Assembly (NCBI GenBank): GCA_014773175.1
Contig: VXCM01001316.1
Coordinates: 126,751-190,750, forward strand
Reading direction: 5' to 3'
DNA: 64,000 nt
Origin: Lucifuga dentata
Taxonomy: Eukaryota > Chordata > Actinopteri > Ophidiiformes > Bythitidae
A model generated the notes under the pieces. It made no database searches and was not told the origin of the DNA. It saw nothing but the letters and a program-made list of their open reading frames with translations. Shown one piece after another: positions 28,701-38,100 of the stretch. The stretch's first letter is position 1. Each line of letters begins with the position of its first letter. A program made the position numbers and the translations under genes.

Positions 28701-31700
28701 GCCACAGGGGGAGGGACTCAGAAACCCCAGCCAAAGAAAGTGCTGCTGGTACGCTGATCCCTTTCAATTAGGAACCAGGCTCTTGTTAAGGTCTGGAAAA
28801 GTAATTCATTTAAAAATCCTCTAGTCGTGAAAGGTATGTGATGTTGCTGTTGTTTTGTCATTATCAGATAATAAAAAGAAAGATGAGAACAGCGATGACG
28901 AGAACGCCAAGAAAACCTCATCAGGGGAGCTGGAGGAAATGGAAGAGGTATGTTAAGAAAAGGGCAGCATTTAAACATGTTAGACGTTTTGCATTATTAG
29001 TTTTTTAATTACGTGCACAGCACACATTTCTGCACATTTTTCATTTCACATTTCATGCACACATCTTGATGTTGAATTTTTGCCCGTCACACATGACAAT
29101 AGAAAACTGTTAAAAGTGACAATCGATATTTTATAAATAGCACAACAGTTTGTGTACATTTTGTTGTCTTATGGGTTTGTAATTTTATAAAAACTGTAGA
29201 CAACTGAAGACGAAAGTGGACGAAAGAAAAGCAGTTGGCAAGAAAGTCAGACAAAGCCGCCATCCCCGCCTCCAGAGCACAGCGACGGTGCAGAGGGCAC
29301 CAAAGAGACCACCGATACACGTATGTACATTTTTAACCTATAGCTCACATAGGGAGAAGGGATTTGGAGTTAAGTGGCTGCTAACCAAATCTCAACAGAT
29401 TTTTTTTTTTTTTTACATTGAAAAAATAAAATGACCTTGGTTTTGACCAATCAAATTCCAGGTCACCCTTCAGTGACGAGGAAGCGGTCGGAGGAAATGG
29501 AGGAAGCTTCTGAGGAATGTGTGGAGGTGAGATTTGTCTTGGTGGAACTAAAATCTCTGATTTTCAGCTGCGTGAGTCTTGATAACATCATTTGAATGTT
29601 ACTCATTCAAATGATGTTATTCTACAGGAGACGCAGGCTGCGGAGGAAGAAGAGAAAGACAACAGTGAACAGGAGCAAAGTAAGGAGGCTGAGTGTGGTG
29701 ACACAAAGATGGGATGTTAATGAGTTTATTTATCTTGATCAACTTAGTTTTGATATCTTGCGTTTGTGTTTTTCCAGTTTGTTCTCCTTCAGTGAGCCAA
29801 GAGGAGGCGAATCAGGAAAACTCCAGTGAGAAGAAACCAGATGATGTATGTTGTCTGTCTACTAGATTAGTATTCTGTCTTTATTGTTTAGATATAGTCT
29901 TCAGTCTGATCCTTTTTCATCTTTAATGCTCTCATGTAACAATTGCTATTTCATGTACATTTCTCATCTTGTCTGACCTGACTTGGTGAATTAATTTTCA
30001 GAAGTTGCCAAAATTTGTTGTTTGTTGCATTTCCAGACTGAGGAAGAGCACCACCAAGAGGACCAAGAGACAACTGCAAAGAAACCTGCTCGGAGAGGGA
30101 GACCTTCAAAGACTGCAGGAGCCACAGAGGATTCAGGTGAGGAAATGCCATTTCTGAAGCCAGAAAATGAGCTTCTAACAGCTTTGCACTTATTATCAGT
30201 CCAAGCTGATGGTATTTCTAAGATTTCAATTGCTGCAGTTAATCTTAGATGGAAGGCAGTAAAAGTGAGACAAGACTACTTGCTTCCTTCTCAGTCTGAT
30301 AGATGAGCTAATATTTTTCAATATTTTCTGAAAGTGGTTTGTCTTATTTAAAAAATAAGTTTTGGCTATCAAACAATGTCAGAATGTCTGGTGACAGATA
30401 AAAAGCCAGAAGAGAAAGAAACTCAGCAGAATGATGAGGAGGAGGATGACGGTGAGAAAGAAGAAGAGGAAACTAAGACCAGAGCCACTACACGTTCAGC
30501 ATCTCGTCTGGAGGCTGAAAGGTAATTTTACAAGCTGCGGATCCAAATAACAATAAAAGCAAAAACAAGACTAATGGAGATGTAATGGTTCAGCTGTGAT
30601 CAAAACTGCAGTTTACAGCAGAAACCTGCATTAAAAACGTGATTAACCCTCTATGAAGCCAATTAAAAGGGACTTATGGGTTTTTTTTGTAGCATAATAT
30701 AGTAGAGAGTGTGTTGAACATTGTAAAACTCTCAAAACTTATATAACCTGTATAAATGCACCCTGAAAGCTTTGTCTTGATGAATCCTTTACTTTTGTAA
30801 TATGTTGATATTAAAGGACCATACCGGTCATTTTGCATGTTTGAGCCTAATATATTCAATTTTCATACATGTAACGTTACTGACAGTCATTTCCCAAAGC
30901 ATACTACTGGAACGGTAAATTAAAAAATGTTTTCCCTACCTTCCAGACCACCATTGGTTTCAATTCATTCTGGTATGCTATTAAAATCAACTTGTTTATA
31001 CTTGAAACGTTTTTGGGATAGGTAATACATTGCTGCGAACAAGAAGTGTATTCAGGTTTTTTTCAGAGTTACATAATTTTACCATTTAAGCACAATTAAA
31101 AAGCACAGAGTGAAGTTATGTCTCCATTGGGGAATATAGTCCCAAAAGAAGACCTGCATTTATGAAAAATCTAAACTACCAAGACTTCATAAGGCTGCGT
31201 AACTATTAGCAAGCAAAACATCCCCAAATATTCAAGTGATACCCCCACTTGAATATTTGATTTTGAAAGATTAAGAGATACTGTAAAATATCAAGAAAGC
31301 TGAAACACGGTTTTATCCTTTGGGAAATGGTTGTCAGTAATGTAGCATGTATGATAATTGAATGTATTAGGCTCAAATGCAAAATGGATGGTATGGTCCT
31401 TTAATATCCATTTGTGGGTGTTGCCAGCTTAGTATTGGTACAGCTGACCAATCAGAACAGAGAGGGTTTTTGGTTTTGTACAGGGTCTTAAAGAGACAAT
31501 ACCCATGGCAAATATAGCCTGTTTTCACTCGGCGTGCACTGTGGTGCCACAGCAAGGGACGGTAGAAGTGGATCAGTTTTGGATTAGTGTTTTGGTTTTT
31601 TTTTTTGTTTGGTTTTTTTTTTGCACATTAAATCATTGCAAAGGTTTCAAAAAATGAAAATAAGGATAAGGAAATCTGTACAGTATGTCTCCTTTAAAGC

Positions 31701-32932
31701 TTGATAACAGAAGGTACAACATGCCGCACTGACAAACATCTGCAGATAAAGCTCGACAGCGAGTCAGATTGATACGGCGTCAAAGAGAAACCGATCAGTG
31801 TAAACAGAGTACCATCATTTGTTATTGACACAAGACATTATCATTATATCTGCAAATTAAACCATGTAAATGTTGTGGTGACATGGACATCATCTCTGTC
31901 ATATCCCATTAAATGAAATTGGGGGAAATTTTAGTACTAAAGCAACAACTGTTGTTTCATATTTTGTTTTTGTTGCTTCTAGAAATAAGCCAAGTAAACC
32001 ATCCACCCGGGCAAGTCGACAGAACGGCAAAGAGGAGACCGCAGCTGGCACACGGTGAGTTTGTCTCATTGAGCCGCAGCAGAACGAACGGGCTTAAAGG
32101 GGAATCCGACCAAAACCGACTGCGAGGTTATGTCTCCGTGAAAGAGAACATTTTACCAAAGTTTTCCCGGAATTGCTCAATGTTTTGAGTTATTAGCTCT
32201 CAAAATAAAGAAATAAATAGCAAACTGTTTAAAAGGAAAAGTACACTAAAACATCTGGAAATACGTTACAGATAAAGCAACACTGTGCGTAAAGAACATC
32301 TCAACCTATTCAACTTGACATATTGTCTCTTTTAAGCTGGAAATGAATAATCACCTGAAATGTGAGCCTTGTTTTTCACTGAGTATTTTAGGTTGAAGAC
32401 ATAAATTTATCCACAGCAGAGTTAGTTTTAAAAAATGCAGATGTAATTCTGTTTTAATTTTTTCATTACATCTGTAACAAAATAGATTACAATATTGGTC
32501 TTTAAGCATGTAATTTAGTGTTGCTTTTTTAAAATTATCTTTGTATTTTCAGAATTTTGATTTCCTTTTAAATGGAATTCTGGTAAAGCCTTAAATGTGT
32601 CTTGAAACCAGTTTTCCAAATATTCCAGTCTCCTGCACACCTTTTCCCAGGAGTACCTGAACACACCATGCTCTCGTCTGTGCACGTTTATGTGTAACGC
32701 AGAACTGCTGCTTATTGTAACTGTAACTCTTCAGACGAATTTTTTTTACAACCCCTAAATATGACACTTAGACAAACTGACTGACTCTTGCTCCTTGTTT
32801 CCCTCCTGCAGAGGAACGAGGGGCCAAGTGGCAGCAAAGGGGGGCCGTAAACGAGAAGCCAGCCCCCCTGCGGTGCGAACGCGGGGAGGACAGAAATCAG
32901 AGGAGCCCCCTTCCAAAAGAGCCAAACGCTAA
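19732..32932 (+). CDS. bod1l1: Biorientation of chromosomes in cell division 1-like 1 (BOD1L1)
   Basis: BOD1L1 protects stalled replication forks through RAD51 and associates with SET1-type methyltransferase complexes. Thirty coding exons: 19732-19848, 20422-20546, 20736-20926, 21084-21578, 22066-22215, 22345-22511, 22875-22971, 23285-23411, 23518-23581, 23681-25581, 25661-25731, 25836-25962, 26159-26251, 26335-26378, 26509-26563, 26688-26752, 27440-27521, 27779-27828, 27907-27982, 28329-28375, 28580-28748, 28868-28947, 29200-29320, 29462-29526, 29628-29679, 29778-29845, 30037-30136, 30398-30521, 31983-32054, 32812-32932. The start is the ATG at 19732 (MAGLPPGDPQLV). The Shg1/BOD1 domain occupies about residues 5-105 (LKTQGLFDQFRRDCLADVDT, WSPHLNKNQLRNNIRQ). 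Other family signatures are ITVSSVHTSDLSSFE and AYVHKPFLYSRYYSDSDDE; the rest is Lys/Glu-rich and disordered. AT-hook-like motifs include ARRGRPSK, and the basic C-terminus ends SKRAKR. Removing an assembly duplication in exon 10 gives 1683 aa, against about 3050 in human. Intron 18 is GC-AG. Confidence 0.95.
23025..23056. mobile_element. Terminal fragment of the TTAA fold-back element (bod1l1 intron 7)
   Basis: Only the last ~32 bases of the family are recognisable, GCTCAAACATGC to GGTATGGTCCT, followed by TTAA at 23057-23060. A further GGTCCTTTAA at about 23190-23199 may be another remnant. Confidence 0.6.
25059..25185 (+). other. Assembly-join duplication (63 bp + N + same 63 bp) inside bod1l1 exon 10
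   Basis: Bases 25059-25121 and 25123-25185 are identical around the N at 25122. As written, the exon changes frame here. Discounting one copy plus the N (64 bases) joins the upstream frame (from 23681) to the downstream frame (to 25581) and gives the phase that every later exon needs. The frameshift is therefore an artefact, not a pseudogene lesion. Confidence 0.95.
26777..27362. mobile_element. TTAA-flanked fold-back MITE, copy C (bod1l1 intron 16)
   Basis: The element begins AGGACCATACTGGCC after TTAA at 26773-26776. It ends with the inverted terminus (GCTCAAACATGCAAAATG ... GAGCCT) before TTAA at 27363-27366. It is about 586 bp and non-coding. Its central portion differs from copy A: it contains a segment with GGGGAATATAGTGCC and CTGCGTAACTATTAGCA that is shared with copy D. 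Confidence 0.75.
28461..28496. repeat. Perfect 16-bp hairpin in bod1l1 intron 20
   Basis: Arm 28461-28476 (TGAATATACATTAAAT) is exactly complementary to 28481-28496, with a GAAT loop. The surrounding bases repeat ATTAAATGAA several times, which is consistent with local copying. Confidence 0.85.
29582..29620. repeat. Perfect 17-bp hairpin next to the exon 25 acceptor of bod1l1
   Basis: Arms 29582-29598 and 29604-29620 are exact reverse complements around a TTACT loop. The right arm ends 7 bases before exon 25, immediately ahead of the TCTACAG acceptor, so in pre-mRNA it could shield the branch region. Confidence 0.85.
30815..31400. mobile_element. TTAA-flanked fold-back MITE, copy D (bod1l1 intron 28)
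   Basis: This is the best-preserved pair of termini: AGGACCATACCGGTC at the start and GATGGTATGGTCCT at the end, with TTAA at 30811-30814 and 31401-31404. It is 586 bp, the same length as copy C by my coordinates, and has the same internal organisation. There is no coding capacity. Confidence 0.8.
31492..31693. mobile_element. Possible third TTAA-flanked short element
   Basis: It begins AGAGACAATAC after TTAA at 31488-31491. It ends with GTATGTCTCCT, the near inverse, before TTAA at 31694-31697. At about 200 bp with only short terminal similarity, it is a weaker call than the neighbouring fold-back elements. Confidence 0.4.
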
Positions 32933-35195
32933 AAGGTTTGACAGGAGTGGACTGATTTGCCCCAGCAGCACTGAATTTTACTTTTTTTTTTTTTTTTTTC
33001 CCCAAAACATGGATACCTCCGTTTATTCATGTGTGAACCCAGAGTTTTCTTGTCCAGGTCAATCAGCATGTTGAGCTACTTTGGCTTCATTGACTGGAGA
33101 TATTGAAAAGCTCTGGATAGTATTATACACTTTCCTCCGATGGTTGAGCCTAAACCTGACAATGCGCGTAGAAATCCATCCGAATACCTTCTGCTATGCT
33201 ACACCCACATGGTTTGGATCAGACTTCATCATTCGTCCATTTATTCTAGTGAAACACAGTATTTCAGGCCAATCAAAGGCCTAAAGTCTCACAGGGTCTT
33301 GCTTTGAGATAGAGAGGGTGAATTGAAATTATCAGTCAGAGGCCCGATTGCAGCGCTCAGTGCTGCTCAGTGCTCCGTTACACATGTTTTGTGGATTTTT
33401 TTTTTGCTTTTGTAAATCCACACGTGTACATAGAAATCACTGTGAAGCATCTCGCTGTCATTGTGAATTTTATAAGTGAATATTCATTCTGTGAATGTAA
33501 TCGAGGCAGTTTCCTCACCACTTCTTTAAGCTTTTTTTGGTTTTTATACTAAATATTCATAAGGTAAGTTTTTAGTTTAGTTTTTCCATCAGCCTACTAA
33601 AATAGAGCAGTATTAACGGAAACGTGATCATAGGAGCAATAGCACAGTTTGTTGTTAATCTTTTTGAAGACACATTTGTAATAAGACCTTGCAGAGTTCT
33701 GTTTCATACAATCTGAGATCTAGTTATTGAATTAGAGTTATGGCTATTAGCTAATGGTGTTCGTTGTTGCCTTTATTAACCTACCTGAAATTATAAAGAC
33801 ATATTTCACAACTGCTTCCACTTTTTCTATAAACTACTTTGTTTTTCTTGTCTGATTAGTGTATCTTTAAAATATTTGTTACTATTTTTGTAACAGGGTA
33901 ATGAAGCTGATGATACAAATAGCTTTTTAAAGTTTGTTTTTAGTTTTTCCCCTTTCTGTTTTTATCTGACAGTGATAAATATGATCAGAATTGTTAAAAG
34001 ATCATTGATATATAGATGTATCATTTTTTTCATGTAAACAGCTGTGAAGAAATCCTTCCTTAGGCAGAAATCTTTGTTTAAGAAGAGATGAAATGGTGCA
34101 CAGAGCAGAATAATCAGATTTGTATTAATTCACCCCTATTATGTCTCAAATGTCCCTTCTGTGTTTCCTAAATGGATGTGCTGTCTGTAATGTGTAAATA
34201 GCCAAAGACGTTACCCAATCAGCTCAGCGCGGAGAAGAGGAGAGGACATTCCTGCCTGCTAATGGGGGATAAAACTGACAAACTAAGAATGAATTATTCC
34301 ACTATCATTAACATGTTAGGAGGCCTTAATCGCCACACCTGAACTTATGGGATCCAAAAGCGTGGAGAAAGGTTACCGAGGGCTAAAGCTCTCCGAGAAG
34401 GAGGCTGGTTGAAGTTTTCCTACCATTCCTGCGGATTGCTAAATTTGAATCCTTTCATATATTCCCTGGTACTGCAATCCAGGCTTTAAATATGAGCCCT
34501 ACACCTCTAGTTTAAAGGTTTGGATGGGCTTTTATTTAGCCACTAGGACTGGCAGATGAACAGCGATCCTTTCACTCATTTATGCCATTAGAGCTGCTTA
34601 AAGGGTCATTTGCTTTGTTTTATTATAGTTGTTTGCATTGTAGTCCCAAATGCTGGTTGAGTTTTCCAAGCAGCTCTACAGCAGTTTGAAGGACTAGACT
34701 TAGACTTGTTAATAGGCGGATTGTATGGAAGAGGTGGAAGGTAAATTATTTTTATTTTTTCCTATTAATGATTACAGGGGCACTCATTAGAGCTCATACC
34801 TCCCCCAAGGCCCGATAAAGAGATAATAATCTCTCTCTGCAACTATTATGGACACATCAAGACTGTTTACGTGATACTGAATCAGCATCATCTCAGATAC
34901 ACATTAGTGTTTGTTGCCTGATTCTATCCCTATTTGTTACAGCCATTACTTACTTTACATTTTTATTAAGGAGCCCTCTGTCCAAACACATGCAAATCCT
35001 CCAGATCTGGATTAATTTCCAGATCCTCCAGATCTGGATTAATTTGCACTTATTGATAGTCTATCATGGGATAAATATGCCTGATTTTTTTCTTTGAGAT
35101 TATTGGCTTACTTTTGCACAAAGTGACAGAAAAAAAATACCCAATTGCACAATGTTAAGAAATCATTTTTAAAAATTCCTGGATTTCTCCCCTGA
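32933..35195. other. bod1l1 3' UTR and downstream flank
   Basis: No coding exon and no canonical AATAAA were found close after the stop, so the transcript end is not located. A T run lies at about 32983-32999. The section from about 34190 to 35060 has more balanced composition and few repeats. It includes a 27-bp-period duplication (34996-35018 and 35023-35045 identical). It is a candidate conserved non-coding element of the nkx3-2 regulatory region, but that needs comparison with other fish. Confidence 0.4.
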
Positions 35196-35335
35196 ATGAA
35201 AATTTAATGGGTTCTTCCCTGGGCCATGCGCCAGACTTCCATAAAGTTTAGTCAAAATCAGTTCAAAACTTTTTGAGTAATCCTGCTACCAAACAACAGA
35301 CAAAAACATAACCTTCTTGGCAGAGATAAAGAGAT
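35196..35335. repeat. Degenerate teleost interspersed repeat
   Basis: The segment with AATGGGTTCTTCCCTGGGCC, AATCAGTTCAAAACTTTTTG and a tail ACATAACCTTCTTGGCAGAG resembles a common interspersed repeat of fish genomes that ends in CCTCCTTGGCGGAGG. It is recognised from memory of the family's general look only; superfamily is not assigned. Confidence 0.45.
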
Positions 35336-36038
35336 TTGAATGTGAGAGAAGTAGACAAAAGGAGAAATACAAAACCGTAACCTAAATTTGCAGCCTTAAG
35401 ACACAAATCTGGGTTATAACATTCTGGGTTTACATACTAACCTACTTTTAGGTGCCATTCAGTGTGCTTGGAAGTACTTTAGTGGTACTCAAGTACTGCA
35501 TTTTCACTGATTTATACTCATCTAAATGTGTAACAAAATCCAATTTCTCACACAACATGTGTTAGTTAAAAAAATCACTGCAGCACTAATAATGTTAAAA
35601 TATGCTGTCAGCTGTACCTAATATGTTTGGATTCTGGTAGGACAGAGTGCATGAGAGAAAAGTGACTGCGATCCAACACACCAGCAACATAAGTGCCTCA
35701 GTGTTTGATCAAACCTCCTCATATCTCTCCACTTTTCCTCTTAAGCAAGTCCGGTTAGTGGGTAGTGGTGCTGTTGATCCTGCAGAGTGCTGTGGAAAGA
35801 TGGTGGTTTCACACAGCTGTCAGCTGGAATGGAGGGGATCCCTGCAGGCCTGCTGCCGGGATGAGGGGGCTCGCTGCCTCTCCATGCTGGGAGTGGTCTT
35901 TCCTCTACTGGGGATTTGGCCAAAGCGACTGGCACAGAATATAATGCTCTCCCATTCAGCCACTCCTCTCACAAGACATAAAAGTTAACAGGTGTTTAAC
36001 GTCAGAAGTGTTTCGTACGAGGCTCAGACAAATAGCCA

Positions 36039-36169
36039 GCGACAGGCAGCAGGGAGGGGTGGTGGCTACAAGTTTTTTTTTTTCATTCTTTTGCAATACT
36101 GAANGCGACAGGCAGCAGGGAGGGGTGGTGGCTACAAGTTTTTTTTTTTCATTCTTTTGCAATACTGAA
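36039..36169. other. Assembly-join duplication (65 bp + N + same 65 bp)
   Basis: 36039-36103 and 36105-36169 are identical around the N at 36104. The 35336-36434 stretch otherwise shows no supported gene. Confidence 0.9.
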
Positions 36170-36539
36170 ATAATTCTGCAGCTGAAGCGAGATCTAGATT
36201 GACGTCTGGCATCTATAGCCGCAGCAAGTACACACCAGTGTGTGGAGATACTGCTGATGTGTGTGTATACATGAAACTATAAATGCTAATGGGTTCCAAT
36301 ATGGAGCCTATCTGTTTCAAGAAATTACATCTACATTGCATTGCAACTAAAATACTTCTGTAAAAACACAACTAAAACTCATTAATGATAATGACTTAAA
36401 AACACTGGACATTTTTGTCTGAATAAATAATACATTTCCAAACCGTGGGAGGAGCATGTTGCATGTTTGAGCCCAATAAATCCAACCCGCACACATGTTG
36501 CTTCACTGCCAACCATTTTCCAAAACATACTACTGGACC

Positions 36540-36672
36540 GGTAAATATTAGAATTGTTTTTCCTACCTTCCAGACTGCCACTGGTTTCAGTTCATTCCAG
36601 TATGCNGGTAAATATTAGAATTGTTTTTCCTACCTTCCAGACTGCCACTGGTTTCAGTTCATTCCAGTATGC
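36540..36672. other. Assembly-join duplication (66 bp + N + same 66 bp)
   Basis: 36540-36605 and 36607-36672 are identical around the N at 36606, within the older MITE copy. Confidence 0.9.
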
Positions 36673-36678
36673 TGTTAA

Positions 36679-37376
36679 AGGACCATACCGGCCATTTTGC
36701 ATGTTTGAGCCTATATATTTTATTTTCATACATGTAACCTTACTGACAGTCATTCCCAAAGCATACTACTGGGAACGATGAATTAAAAAATGTTTTTCCT
36801 ACCTTCTAGACCGCCATTGGTTTCAGTTCAATCTGGCGCACTATTAAAATCAACTTGCTGATACTTGAAACATTCTTGGGATAGTTAATCCATTATCGCA
36901 AACAAAATGTATTCAGCTTTTTTTTTTTTTTTTTTTNTTTTTTTTTTTTTTTTTTGAAGTTATGTAATTTAAGTGCAATAAAAAGTGCAGACTGAACTGA
37001 AAATGCTTCCTAGTGGAGCATTCAAGTGCTGTAGTGAAGAACTGACAACAGGAAATTTTCAGATCACTCCGTGCTTTTTATTGCGCTTAAATGTTAAAAT
37101 TGTTTCCTGTAATTTAGAAAAAAAACCTGAATATACATCTTGTTCATGATGATGGATTGATTACCTATCCCAAGAACTTTTCAAATATCAGCAAGTTGAT
37201 TTTAATAGTGAACCAGAATGAACTGAAACCAGTGGCGGTCTGGAAGGTAGGAAAAACATTTTTTAATTCACCATTCCAGTAGTATGCTTTGGGAAATTAT
37301 TGTCAATAACATGACAAGAGTTACATGTATGAAAATTGAATATATTAGGCTCATGCAAAATGGCTGGTATGGTCCT
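36679..37376. mobile_element. Younger TTAA fold-back MITE nested in an older copy
   Basis: It begins AGGACCATACCGGCC and ends TGGCTGGTATGGTCCT, with TTAA at 36675-36678 and 37377-37380. A T homopolymer with an N lies at 36937. The arms are inverted copies around a central region carrying AATGCTTCCTAGTGG, the same centre as copy A. Confidence 0.8.
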
Positions 37377-37720
37377 TTAAAATCAACTGGTTGAGACTTG
37401 AAATATCCTCCGGTTAGGTAATCCATCACAACAAACAACATGCTGTTATTTTTTGTCAAAGTTACTTAATTTAACAGATCCAGCAGGGAGCTGCACCAAA
37501 GAAAATCTGTCTCCAGGGAATACAGTCCCAGGAGACAACTTTTACAAAAAAATTATCACCTGAACGTTTGATTTTGAAAGATTAAGGGATTTGGCAAAAT
37601 AACATGACACGGTTTTATGTTTTGAAACATCCTTGGTAGAACGTAATGTGCATGCAGTTAGTATTTATTGGGCTGAAACATGCAAAATTACCAGTATGGT
37701 CCTTTAAAGCTTTCTTTTAA

Positions 37721-38096
37721 AGGAGGACTCCGTCAATTTTACACATTAGATTCAATTCCTTGGTTTTATAGGAGTGATACTGAGCATGTGAACACAGCTA
37801 TAAAAGGTTTCTGTGGTTGAAAGTTTGTAAAATCTGAAAACAAAAGACCTCTGTCACAGACGTCTCTTTGTATTGGTGCTATAAGGACTACAAGTGTGGG
37901 AAAAAATGCAAAACATAAATATCATTGATGCATCCACATTTTTTTTTCCACTTGTAATCATTAGCAGCAGTAGAGAGATGTCCATGACACCATTTTTAGA
38001 CATCACCCTCTACAGCCACAAAAACTTTTATGCTACACAGTTGTTTTCACATGCTAAATACTGTAGTGTTAATATGTAAAATTGGTGGAATCCCCT
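37721..38096. mobile_element. Second TTAA-flanked MITE family (376 bp)
   Basis: The left terminus AGGAGGACTCCGTCAATTTT and the right terminus AAAATTGGTGGAATCCCCT are imperfect inverted repeats of about 20-30 bp. TTAA lies at 37717-37720 and 38097-38100. The interior is non-coding. It sits 13 bases beyond the TTAA that bounds the older MITE. Confidence 0.7.
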
Positions 38097-38100
38097 TTAA

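Larger units (their letters stand above)
36435..37703. mobile_element. Older copy of the fold-back MITE, split by a younger copy
   Basis: The left part runs from about 36435 (GCATGTTTGAGCCCAATA) to ...CCAGTATGCTG. The right part resumes at 37381 with AATCAACTGGTTGAGACTTG and ends CCAGTATGGTCCT at 37703, then TTAA at 37704-37707. In intact copies these two parts are contiguous (TATGCTATTAAAATCAACTT). The interruption is the complete element at 36679-37376. The left edge is approximate because that terminus is degraded. Bases 36540-36672 include an assembly duplication (66 bp each side of the N at 36606). Confidence 0.75.

Noticed and set aside
35647..35988. 113-codon open frame on the plus strand between bod1l1 and nkx3-2
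   Set aside because: The protein resembles no family I know, has no splice or promoter context and lies just beside a degenerate repeat and an assembly duplication. It is most likely a chance frame.
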